NCBI GenBank assembly: GCA_964596135.1
Contig: CAZQTF010000106.1
Coordinates: 1-12,819, forward strand
Source: JADJNW01 sp964596135
GTDB taxonomy: Bacteria > Bacteroidota > Bacteroidia > Chitinophagales > Saprospiraceae
Length of the DNA stretch: 12,819 nucleotides
Reading direction: 5' to 3'
Positions within the stretch are counted from its first letter, which is position 1, and the number at the start of each line of letters is the position of its first letter. A model generated the notes under the pieces. That model searched no databases, had not been told where the DNA came from, and saw only the letters and a list, made by a program, of their open reading frames with translations. Both the position numbers and the translations under genes were made by a program. This document shows, one piece after another, positions 7,541 to 12,819 of the stretch.

Positions 7541-8767
7541 ATGTCAAAAAAACAAGTTATTCAAGTAGTTGAATACCAGTTGCTTCGAATCGGAGAAGTG
7601 GTAGGCGATGTTGTTTTTACCAGGCAGCACTTCGAGGCGCTGGCGGCTTTCGCCGAACAGAAGACAGAGAAATATTTTACCATCCTGCACAATGGCGTGC
7701 GATTTGCAAATTACGTCGGTGCGATCCAGGTTCACGATCTGACGATTGAAATCCTGCCTAAGATAGACCAGCCGGGCGAAACCAATGTACAGCGAGTGCT
7801 CCTGGATATGCTGCGGGTCTGCCGTATTTTACAGCCCGAAAGCGGGACCGCCGCCGATCTCAGCCTGCGTGGAGGAACGCTCCTCGAATTTTATCTCTTC
7901 CAATTTCTCGACCAGGTAGAGGCACTGCTGCATCAGGGACTCCTGCGGACTTATCACACGGTTGTTGCCAATCGCCGCACGCTTAAAGGTAAATTGTTGA
8001 TTGACAAGCAATTGCGATATAATATTATTCATGTAGAACGGTTTTATACCAAATCGGTGGAATACGATTACGATCATGAATACAATCGTTTGTTGCGACA
8101 AGCGTTGATTGATCTGACTCAATTGCCACAAAAGCCGCTTGTGCAGATGCGGGCACAGCAGTTGTTGCAGCAATTTCCATCGGTGGCGCCTCTGCGCGGG
8201 CGATTGCCGGAAGCAGAATCCCTTGCGTTTGACCGCCGTACTTATCTGTACGAACCCGCTGTGCGGATGGCACTGCTGATCCTGCGGCAATTTCAGCCGG
8301 ATATACGTGCCGGACGACTTCCGCTGCCGGCGATTTTGTTTGATATGAATGTTTTGTTTGAAGAATTTATTTTTCGGCAATTGCAAAAGGCAGTTGACCC
8401 AACTATAACCGTGCAACGACAGGTACGGCAGTTTTTCTGGGAACGGCGTTATCTCCAGCCGGATATTTTGATAACGATTGGTGGACAGCGTATCGTACTG
8501 GATACCAAGTGGAAACGCATGCAAAAAAACAGCCCGGATATGGATGATCTCCGGCAAATGTTTGTATATTGTCATTACTTCAAAGCTACACGCAGCGTGC
8601 TTGTGTATCCGCGCGTAAGCGGCGTGCGCGATCTGCCGCCTGTACCTTTCCAGCCGACTTCAGACGTTATGACGACTTATTTCTGTCAGGTCGTTTTTAT
8701 AGAATTAATAAAAAACGGCATGCTTAACCATCAAATAGGCCATGACTTGCTTGAGAAAATTCGTTAA
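7541..8767 (+). CDS. mcrC: McrC-family nuclease subunit of the McrBC restriction system
   Basis: A 408-residue McrC protein, the endonuclease partner that docks on the McrB AAA+ ring and cuts modified DNA. The N-terminal half is the McrB-contacting part. The C-terminal half is a PD-(D/E)xK nuclease: FDMNVLFEEFIFRQL (267-281) is the typical helix carrying the first acidic residue, QPDILI (306-311) supplies the active-site Asp308, and VLDTKWK (319-325) supplies Asp321 and Lys323, so the catalytic set looks intact. DLRQMFVYCHYF (336-347) is the conserved C-terminal helix. The length is slightly above the 348 residues of E. coli McrC. The ATG at 7541 has AAAGGAG at 7519-7525, one of the few convincing ribosome sites in the window, though 15 bases away. 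Translation is probably coupled to, or at least co-transcribed with, the EVE-McrB gene. The predicted location is the cytosol. A hairpin terminator closes the operon. Confidence 0.93.
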   Translation: MSKKQVIQVVEYQLLRIGEVVGDVVFTRQHFEALAAFAEQKTEKYFTILHNGVRFANYVGAIQVHDLTIEILPKIDQPGETNVQRVLLDMLRVCRILQPESGTAADLSLRGGTLLEFYLFQFLDQVEALLHQGLLRTYHTVVANRRTLKGKLLIDKQLRYNIIHVERFYTKSVEYDYDHEYNRLLRQALIDLTQLPQKPLVQMRAQQLLQQFPSVAPLRGRLPEAESLAFDRRTYLYEPAVRMALLILRQFQPDIRAGRLPLPAILFDMNVLFEEFIFRQLQKAVDPTITVQRQVRQFFWERRYLQPDILITIGGQRIVLDTKWKRMQKNSPDMDDLRQMFVYCHYFKATRSVLVYPRVSGVRDLPPVPFQPTSDVMTTYFCQVVFIELIKNGMLNHQIGHDLLEKIR

Positions 8768-8772
8768 TGCTT

Positions 8773-8799
8773 GCCTGATTTTCCCATCGGGCTTTTGTT
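8773..8799 (+). terminator. Intrinsic terminator of the McrBC operon
   Basis: GCCTGAT (8773-8779) pairs with ATCGGGC (8786-8792): seven base pairs including one T-G wobble, loop TTTCCC, followed by TTTTGTT. It starts five bases after the McrC stop codon, so the two-gene restriction operon ends here and the FAS1 gene is likely a separate transcript. Confidence 0.75.
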
Positions 8800-8898
8800 A
8801 AGATTTAGTTAAGGTGTTTTTCTGCAAAATCCAACGCTACCCTTCAGCTCGTAAGTAAGTCGAAATTTATTAATCACTCATTTAAAAATCATCAACAC

Positions 8899-9474
8899 AT
8901 GAAATTCAGAGCATTCCTGGCAGCCGCAGCTGCCGCAGCATTCCTTTGTCTTGGTAATTTGTCTGCCCAGAGTAGTATGTCGGACAACACCGTCATGGTG
9001 GGCGGCGAAGCGATGTACCCGAAGAAAAACATCGTGGAAAACGCAGTAAATTCCAAAGACCACACTACTTTGGTCGCCGCGGTGCAAGCTGCAGGTTTGG
9101 TGGAAACATTGCAGGGTGCCGGTCCGTTTACAGTTTTTGCGCCAGTGAATGATGCTTTTGAAAACCTGCCCGAAGGGACGGTAGCAACTTTGCTGAAGCC
9201 AGAAAACAAGAAAACGCTGGCAACTGTATTGACATATCATGTGGTAGCCGGCAAATATGATTATGATGCGATCGCCGCCGCGATTAAGAAAGGCAAAGGC
9301 AAGGCAACTTTGAAAACTGTGAGTGGCAGCACGCTGACCGCCATGATGAACGGCAAGCTCAACATTACAGTTGCGGATGAATCGGGTAATGTTGCCAATA
9401 TCAGCACGTACGACGTAACGCAGTCGAACGGCGTTATTCACGTGATTGACAAGGTATTGCTGCCAAAAATGTAA
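8899..9474 (+). CDS. Secreted single-domain fasciclin (FAS1) protein
   Basis: A 191-residue exported protein with one fasciclin domain, a fold involved in cell adhesion or surface interaction. The N-terminus is a signal peptide with a basic start (MKFR), an Ala-rich core (8-18) and a probable cleavage site after LSAQ (21-24). The FAS1 landmarks are all present: NIVENAV (44-50), TLVAAVQAAGLVETLQGAGP (57-76), the H1 motif TVFAPVNDAF (78-87), the H2 motif YHVVAG (113-118), and the closing strand NGVIHVIDKVLLP (177-189). The length is typical for a minimal single-FAS1 protein, which is common in Bacteroidota and marine bacteria. It would be periplasmic or extracellular; no lipobox or C-terminal sorting domain is seen. 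The start ATG has no Shine-Dalgarno sequence. It is probably monocistronic, lying between the McrC terminator and its own terminator at 9514. Confidence 0.93.
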   Translation: MKFRAFLAAAAAAAFLCLGNLSAQSSMSDNTVMVGGEAMYPKKNIVENAVNSKDHTTLVAAVQAAGLVETLQGAGPFTVFAPVNDAFENLPEGTVATLLKPENKKTLATVLTYHVVAGKYDYDAIAAAIKKGKGKATLKTVSGSTLTAMMNGKLNITVADESGNVANISTYDVTQSNGVIHVIDKVLLPKM

Positions 9475-9494
9475 GCAATTTGGGGCGTTAGCAC

Positions 9495-9544
9495 AAAAAA
9501 AAGCCTTATGCTTAGAGGGGACAAACAGTCCCCTCTTCGTTTTT
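9495..9544. terminator. Bidirectional terminator between the convergent FAS1 and DUF4340 genes
   Basis: AGAGGGGAC (9514-9522) and GTCCCCTCT (9528-9536) form a perfect 9-bp stem with the loop AAACA, followed on the plus strand by TCGTTTTT. Reading the minus strand, the same stem is followed by a small AAGC/GCTT stem (9501-9513) and then eight T (complement of the A run at 9495-9502). Both neighbouring genes end here, at 9474 and 9551. Confidence 0.85.
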
Positions 9545-9550
9545 GCAAAG

Positions 9551-10504
9551 TTATTGCTTATGCAGCAGGCTGTCCTGAAGAGGCAGCAAATCGCGGAGCG
9601 GTTGAAAAAGATTGTGAAAAACGCCGAGTGAATCGCTGGCAAAAAACGCTTCCGTATTTTGGTTGGAACGGATGACAAACGGCAGCACGCGAGTAGTATC
9701 CCGGTAGCAACTGAGTACGAACGGCTCTACAGTTGTACTGTCAAAAATAACGATTTTTTCAAACAAGAGCTTTTCACCTTTCACTTCGTCGAAATCATCG
9801 GCAAATACATCGCCAAAGACAAACCGCAGCGAACGAAGGTAGTTTGCCATTTTCAAAGAATCAATTTCGATTTTGCCACAAAACCAGCCCCGTTCATTGC
9901 GTCGGATTTGCAGCAACGTATCGGCAATGTGCCAATCAAGGGCGTTGATACTGCCTTCCGTGCGCAGGATCAGGTTGTTGCGAAAATCATTGAAAGACAG
10001 ACTCAAATGCCGCGCAATAGAACCCGTGACGGCATAAACTTCATCCTCACCCGTGAGGCGCAGGTACGACAAGGTCGTTCCTTCCGGCGTAATCCGGGTT
10101 TTGCCTATGATAAAATCCTCCAGTAATTCCTGCGACCGATACACCCGCACGCGCATACCCACCTGCTCTTGGACGTTGTAATCCTGCCATTCACTGGGTT
10201 TTTGAGTAGCTACGGCTTGAATCCGGATGTGGGTGAGCAGGCCGAGCAGAGCGTTCATCGCATCGGGCTTGGCTTTGATGTTCGTGTGCCCATTGGAAGC
10301 AATCCATAGCGCCCCTTCCCGGCGGATAACGATGTCCGTTTGTTCGCCCGGCGGCGTGATCAAAATAGAAGAAACCATAGCCGTGTCAATTCTGATCAAC
10401 GTGGCGTTGAAACTGGCGTCTTGCCGGGAGGAAAAATAAAAGCGAGCTGCAAAGTAGATCATAAGGGCAATGCCTGCAATGATGAGAATTGTTCTGTCTT
10501 TCAT
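9551..10504 (-). CDS. DUF4340 domain-containing membrane-anchored protein
   Basis: A 317-residue protein matching the DUF4340 family from memory of its pattern: a single N-terminal membrane anchor (about 5-23, ILIIAGIALMIYFAARFYF) with a large extracytoplasmic part. Words typical of the family include the early strand stretch ITPPGEQTDIVIRREGALWIAS (about 49-70), DYNVQE (about 108-113), IGKTRI (about 132-137) and the segment FNDFRNNLIL (about 170-179). DUF4340 proteins are often encoded next to gliding/ABC transporter components (GldG type), but none is present here; this copy stands alone, divergent from a MORN lipoprotein gene. The ATG at 10504 was chosen because it directly precedes the membrane segment. 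An upstream in-frame TTG at 10546 would add 14 polar residues and overlaps a TATAATA stretch, so it is less likely. The function is unknown. Confidence 0.82.
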   Translation of the reverse strand: MKDRTILIIAGIALMIYFAARFYFSSRQDASFNATLIRIDTAMVSSILITPPGEQTDIVIRREGALWIASNGHTNIKAKPDAMNALLGLLTHIRIQAVATQKPSEWQDYNVQEQVGMRVRVYRSQELLEDFIIGKTRITPEGTTLSYLRLTGEDEVYAVTGSIARHLSLSFNDFRNNLILRTEGSINALDWHIADTLLQIRRNERGWFCGKIEIDSLKMANYLRSLRFVFGDVFADDFDEVKGEKLLFEKIVIFDSTTVEPFVLSCYRDTTRVLPFVIRSNQNTEAFFASDSLGVFHNLFQPLRDLLPLQDSLLHKQ

Positions 10505-10630
10505 GCGAATCGCTTTTGGGTTGGAAACGGATGGTTTATTATACAACGAATGCGAATTGTAAATTTATAATTTTTGACATTTTTACGTGGCTTCCCGGCA
10601 TGAAAATCATTTTTGCGGCTCATTTTGGAT

Positions 10631-10638
10631 TAACTTTA
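10631..10638 (+). promoter_or_regulatory. Possible Bacteroidota -7 box for the MORN lipoprotein gene
   Basis: TAACTTTA matches the TAnnTTTG box except at the last base and lies 46 bases before the ATG at 10685. TTG at about 10613 is a candidate -33 element, but the spacing of 15 is shorter than usual. This is a weak call. Confidence 0.25.
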
Positions 10639-10684
10639 CGGCGTTTTTGTAAAATGTAATTAAAAAACAAAACATAGCTTTCTT

Positions 10685-11314
10685 ATGAAAAAAGGGATCT
10701 ACTTTGCAGCATTTATGCTATTGGGGGCTTGCGCCCAACAGGAAAATGCCACCTCCGCGCCAAACGGACAACCTGAAACAGGCGCTATCGCCGGCGCTAA
10801 AGTGAATAAAAATGACTATCAATTTGAAGAAGTACCCGGCACCGACTGGCAGTTGGCGACCAGGGTTGATTCTGCGGGCAATCTCCTCGAAATGGGCTAT
10901 TTGGATGCCAATGGGCAAAAATCAGGCACCTGGACGATCTATCATCCCACCAAGCTTTTGCCACAAAAGTTATTTAGTTATCAGAATGGTAAACTAAATG
11001 GTTTGTATATGGAATTTAATGAAGGCGGGCAAACCGACCTGGTGGCACATTACCGCAATGATCAAATGCACGGTCCCTGGGCAAAATATCGCTTTTCGCG
11101 TTTGCTCGAACAGGCAACCTATAAGGACGGAAAACTGAACGGCGAGTACCGGCTGTTTGAAGTGCGCGACGGAAAGTTAAAATCTTCGGCTGAATATAAA
11201 AACGGCGTTCAGGACGGGTATTACCGCACCTATAACCCCGAAGGCAAGGTAACTACGGAGTATCTATACCGCAATGGCAAGCAGGCAAGTGGAAATACCG
11301 TTGGAAGCAATTAA
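10685..11314 (+). CDS. YwqK/MORN-repeat lipoprotein
   Basis: A 209-residue lipoprotein. The signal peptide MKKGIYFAAFMLLGAC has a good lipobox (L13-G14-A15-C16); after Cys16 comes an Ala/Gln/Pro-rich tether (about 17-45). The rest is a row of MORN_2-type repeats of roughly 22-25 residues with the pattern YxNGxxxGxWxxY: GYLDANGQKSGTWTIY (71-86), YQNGKLNGLYMEF (99-111), YRNDQMHGPWAKY (121-133), YKDGKLNGEYRLF (143-155), YKNGVQDGYYRTY (167-179) and a final YRNGK (191-195). Proteins with this repeat are often labelled 'toxin-antitoxin system YwqK family antitoxin', but no toxin partner is adjacent and the lipobox argues for an envelope role. The start is the ATG at 10685, giving a normal signal peptide; there is no clear ribosome site. 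It is divergent from the DUF4340 gene across 180 bases. Confidence 0.88.
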   Translation: MKKGIYFAAFMLLGACAQQENATSAPNGQPETGAIAGAKVNKNDYQFEEVPGTDWQLATRVDSAGNLLEMGYLDANGQKSGTWTIYHPTKLLPQKLFSYQNGKLNGLYMEFNEGGQTDLVAHYRNDQMHGPWAKYRFSRLLEQATYKDGKLNGEYRLFEVRDGKLKSSAEYKNGVQDGYYRTYNPEGKVTTEYLYRNGKQASGNTVGSN

Positions 11315-11364
11315 TGTGTATTGTTATTTTATGCGTAAAAAATTGATTATGATTTAGTTGTGGG

Positions 11365-11556
11365 TTATTTATTCGGATTGGCTACCACGAGCGATATTTT
11401 TTTGCGTTCGGCTTTGCGTTCTTTTTCCAATTCGTTCAGGATGATCTGACGATCGCGGGGCACTTTCCGGCAATTATTTAGAGAAGCCTCCAGTGTGGAT
11501 TGTTTGTTGTTGTCCATCCAATGGAAAAGTATCAGTAAGTCTTTGATCCCGCTCAT
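11365..11556 (-). CDS. Small hypothetical protein (63 residues)
   Basis: A 63-codon frame on the minus strand. The predicted product is polar and largely helical, with a hydrophobic N-terminus (LLILFHWM, about 7-14), one Cys, and a basic/acidic helix (NELEKERKAERKK, about 41-53). No known domain is recognised. It stands alone between the MORN lipoprotein gene and the PAS-AraC gene, in a stretch with no better-scoring frame, which gives moderate support. The ATG at 11556 has only an A-rich stretch upstream. It could be a real small protein, perhaps regulated with the neighbouring PAS-AraC gene, which lies 134 bases upstream in the same orientation, or chance. Confidence 0.4.
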   Translation of the reverse strand: MSGIKDLLILFHWMDNNKQSTLEASLNNCRKVPRDRQIILNELEKERKAERKKISLVVANPNK

Positions 11557-11622
11557 CTTTTTTGTTTGTTTTATAAAGGTCGCCTAATAGAAGCGCAAAA
11601 GCAATTTTAAAGCGAGAAGTAG

Positions 11623-11646
11623 TGTCTGAATTCGTAAATACAGACA
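11623..11646. promoter_or_regulatory. Interrupted dyad upstream of the small ORF (candidate operator or hairpin)
   Basis: TGTCTG (11623-11628) and CAGACA (11641-11646) are exact inverted repeats, and ATT (11630-11632) with AAT (11637-11639) continues the symmetry, so 9 of 12 position pairs match. It lies between the PAS-AraC gene and the 63-codon ORF. It could bind a dimeric regulator or form a weak hairpin after the PAS-AraC message; it lacks a T run, so it is not a convincing terminator. Confidence 0.3.
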
Positions 11647-11690
11647 GGATTGTTTTGAAAATGAAAGTGTTATACGGATGAGGACGGTAT

Positions 11691-12443
11691 TCAGGCTTTT
11701 ATTTCTCTACCGTTTCCGTTTTTCAGGTAATCGCGGGGCGTGATGCCAGTTATCTCTTTAAACACTTTGTAGAAGGTGGATTTGTTCTTAAATCCGCACT
11801 GGAGCGCAATGCCGTAGAGCGTAAGATTGCGATACGCAGCGCTGGAGATTTTGTCCTTGACTTCGTCAATGCGATAAGCGTTGATAAAATGCTGAAAATT
11901 GGTGCCGGTATGGTGATTGACCGCCTGCGAAAGATACTTAGTATTGGTGGATAACCTGTCGGCGATGGATTTTAGTGTCAGGTTAGGATCAAGGTAGCTT
12001 TTTTCGGTTTCCATTAATGCTTTCAGCCGGAAAAACAACTTCATTTCTTCCATCCCTTTGAGGCTGCTGGTGCTGTATTTTTCGTTGAGCTGTAGCAACG
12101 GCAGCGCTTCTTCGTCTTCTACCTCATCGCCGTCCACTTCAAAAGCGATAAAATTAGTCAGGGTGCGCTCGGTATCAAAAATCGGGTGAATCACCAATTT
12201 GCAGGGATATTCCTCGCCGTTTTTGCGATAATTCGTGATCGTATCTTTGATTGGCATTTGATCCTCCAGCCCTTTGCGGATGCGGCGGATCACCTCCTGT
12301 TCCGACTTAGCGCCTTGCAAAATGTTAGGTTTTTTACCTAAAACCTCACTCAATGCATAACCGGTAATATGAGTAAAATCTTCATTTACCCATATAATTC
12401 GTCTTTGGGAATCAGTAACGATCACTGCAATATGAGGTACCAT
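11691..12443 (-). CDS. PAS domain-AraC family one-component transcriptional regulator
   Basis: A 250-residue cytosolic regulator with an N-terminal PAS sensor (about 3-103) and a C-terminal AraC/XylS DNA-binding domain (about 148-241). PAS landmarks: VIVTDSQRRIIWVNEDFTHI (7-26), GYALSEVLGKKPNILQG (28-44) and NYRKNGEEYPCKLVIHPI (71-88). The stretch resembles LOV-type PAS domains, but the flavin-binding Cys of the LOV motif (GRNCRFLQ) is replaced by Pro39, so a light-driven cysteine adduct is not expected. An acidic linker (DGDEVEDEE, 104-112) follows. The two helix-turn-helix units are LTLKSIADRLSTNTKYLSQ (155-173) and LTLYGIALQCGFKNKSTFYK (207-226), the latter with the AraC hallmark GFKNKSTFYKVFK and the closing TPRDYL. 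Lacking membrane segments, it probably senses a small molecule, redox state or oxygen in the cytosol. The target genes are unknown; the divergent spacer upstream with its palindrome is a natural candidate. Confidence 0.9.
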   Translation of the reverse strand: MVPHIAVIVTDSQRRIIWVNEDFTHITGYALSEVLGKKPNILQGAKSEQEVIRRIRKGLEDQMPIKDTITNYRKNGEEYPCKLVIHPIFDTERTLTNFIAFEVDGDEVEDEEALPLLQLNEKYSTSSLKGMEEMKLFFRLKALMETEKSYLDPNLTLKSIADRLSTNTKYLSQAVNHHTGTNFQHFINAYRIDEVKDKISSAAYRNLTLYGIALQCGFKNKSTFYKVFKEITGITPRDYLKNGNGREIKA

Positions 12444-12617
12444 AACAAGTGTTTTTGATTTTTGTTTAACCTTATTTCTGAAATAAACTCAAAAGATTAA
12501 ACAAGATAACCTTTTACAAGGCGTTGTATTTCAGGTGATAATGTACAATGAAGCTTTGGATTTTGAAAATTTTATTCGTTATTTTTTTGTAAAAAAAATT
12601 AGCTGACGATTTTGTTG

Positions 12618-12637
12618 AAAGACGGCATGCCGTCTTT
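12618..12637. promoter_or_regulatory. Perfect 20-base palindrome (candidate operator or hairpin)
   Basis: AAAGACGGCATGCCGTCTTT is identical on both strands. It lies 175 bases upstream of the PAS-AraC start and 130 bases upstream of the rightward gene. It could be a dimer-binding operator; as RNA it would form an 8-bp hairpin with the loop CATG. A T-run after it is poor (TTTATCC), so it is not a standard terminator. Confidence 0.45.
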
Positions 12638-12689
12638 ATCCGGTCACTAAAAGAATGCGTTGTGCAGCGAATAATGTAAAAGGAATTGG

Positions 12690-12697
12690 TATATTTG
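12690..12697 (+). promoter_or_regulatory. Bacteroidota-type -7 box (TATATTTG) for the rightward gene
   Basis: TATATTTG fits TAnnTTTG exactly and stands 70 bases upstream of the ATG at 12767. A TTG at 12660-12662 is the nearest -33-like element, but the spacing of 27 is longer than usual, so only the -7 box is supported. Confidence 0.4.
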
Positions 12698-12766
12698 AAG
12701 CCAACCTTTAAAAATGAATCACTGCTGATTGTTGATTTTTTTATTTTAATTAATTGGTAATCAATA

Positions 12767-12819
12767 ATGAGCGTGTTTATAACCGAAAGGAGCATGAACG
12801 AGCAAGATACCCTCTTTGA
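12767..12819 (+). CDS. Start of an unidentified gene, cut by the window end
   Basis: The frame opens at ATG 12767 (MSVFITERSMNEQDTLF...) and is still open at the last base. A second in-frame ATG at 12794 has GAAAGGAG just before it (12785-12792), one base from the codon, which is too close to be the normal ribosome site. The ATG at 12767 is therefore preferred, though without its own Shine-Dalgarno sequence. Seventeen full codons are too few to identify the product. It is divergent from the PAS-AraC regulator and could be one of its targets. Confidence 0.5.
   Translation, partial: MSVFITERSMNEQDTLF

Larger units (their letters stand above)
12444..12766. other. AT-rich divergent intergenic region between the PAS-AraC gene and the gene at the right edge
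   Basis: 323 bases without a credible gene. It holds T/A-runs around 12583-12598, a perfect 20-base palindrome at 12618-12637 and a TATATTTG box at 12690. The 93-codon minus frame (12795-12514) that covers part of it is rich in Ser, Lys, Ile and Phe, as expected for chance translation of AT-rich DNA, and is not called a gene. No RNA gene is recognised. Confidence 0.6.

Noticed and set aside
7829..8575. Minus-strand ORF of 248 codons inside mcrC
   Set aside because: Antisense to the PD-(D/E)xK nuclease gene with intact motifs; no recognisable domain.
10505..10546. TTG start for the DUF4340 gene
   Set aside because: It adds 14 polar residues before the membrane anchor and overlaps a TATAATA stretch; the ATG at 10504 is a better start.
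10685..11314. YwqK-type antitoxin of a toxin-antitoxin pair
   Set aside because: No toxin-like neighbour, and the product has a lipobox; the antitoxin label comes from repeat similarity only.
11691..12443. LOV photoreceptor
   Set aside because: The Cys needed for the flavin adduct is Pro39, so a classical LOV photocycle is not supported.
12514..12795. 93-codon minus-strand ORF at the right end
   Set aside because: AT-driven Ser/Ile/Lys/Phe composition, no motif, covers the palindrome and promoter-like box, and overlaps the start of the rightward gene.
1..12819. CRISPR array, tRNA/rRNA genes, transposase or integrase
   Set aside because: No regularly spaced direct repeats, no cloverleaf or rRNA-like stretch, and no ORF with transposase or recombinase motifs were seen.

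Overview
The window most likely comes from the chromosome of a Bacteroidota bacterium, perhaps of the Saprospiraceae/Cytophagales type. Most genes lack a clear Shine-Dalgarno sequence. One intergenic region holds a -7 box of the Bacteroidota form TAnnTTTG. The gene content also fits this phylum: a large BNR-repeat protein, an AGMO-like membrane hydroxylase, a DUF4340 protein, a YwqK/MORN lipoprotein, a FAS1 protein and AraC-type regulation. No rRNA, tRNA, CRISPR array, transposase or integrase is visible. The assignment is inferred, because no marker gene is present.

Layout from left to right. Bases 1-1751 are the 3' part of a BNR/sortilin-like beta-propeller protein, closed by a hairpin terminator. 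A compact GC-rich element (about 1861-1980) then sits inside very AT-rich spacer. A CHAD-domain protein (2025-2873) and an alkylglycerol-monooxygenase-like membrane di-iron hydroxylase (2945-4237) follow on the plus strand. An atypical extended SDR (5186-4260, minus) converges on them. The spacer after it (5187-5479) holds what looks like the stub of a lipoprotein gene. Next comes a two-gene type IV restriction operon: an EVE-McrB AAA+ GTPase (5480-7492) and McrC nuclease (7541-8767), closed by a terminator. A secreted FAS1 protein (8899-9474) and a membrane-anchored DUF4340 protein (10504-9551, minus) converge on a near-symmetrical bidirectional terminator. A MORN-repeat lipoprotein (10685-11314) is divergent from DUF4340. 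A doubtful 63-residue ORF (11556-11365, minus) and a PAS-AraC one-component regulator (12443-11691, minus) follow. A 323-base AT-rich divergent spacer carries a perfect 20-base palindrome and a TATATTTG box. It leads to the first codons of a plus-strand gene cut by the window end.

The clearest functional unit is the EVE-McrB/McrC pair, a modification-dependent restriction system. EVE would read a modified base, the AAA+ ring would translocate using GTP, and McrC would cut. It departs from E. coli McrB in its reader domain and in an insertion of roughly 180 residues between Walker A and Walker B. The other genes look like independent housekeeping or envelope functions. The least explained items are the GC-rich intergenic element at 1861-1980, the palindrome at 12618-12637 and the lipoprotein stub just upstream of the restriction operon.
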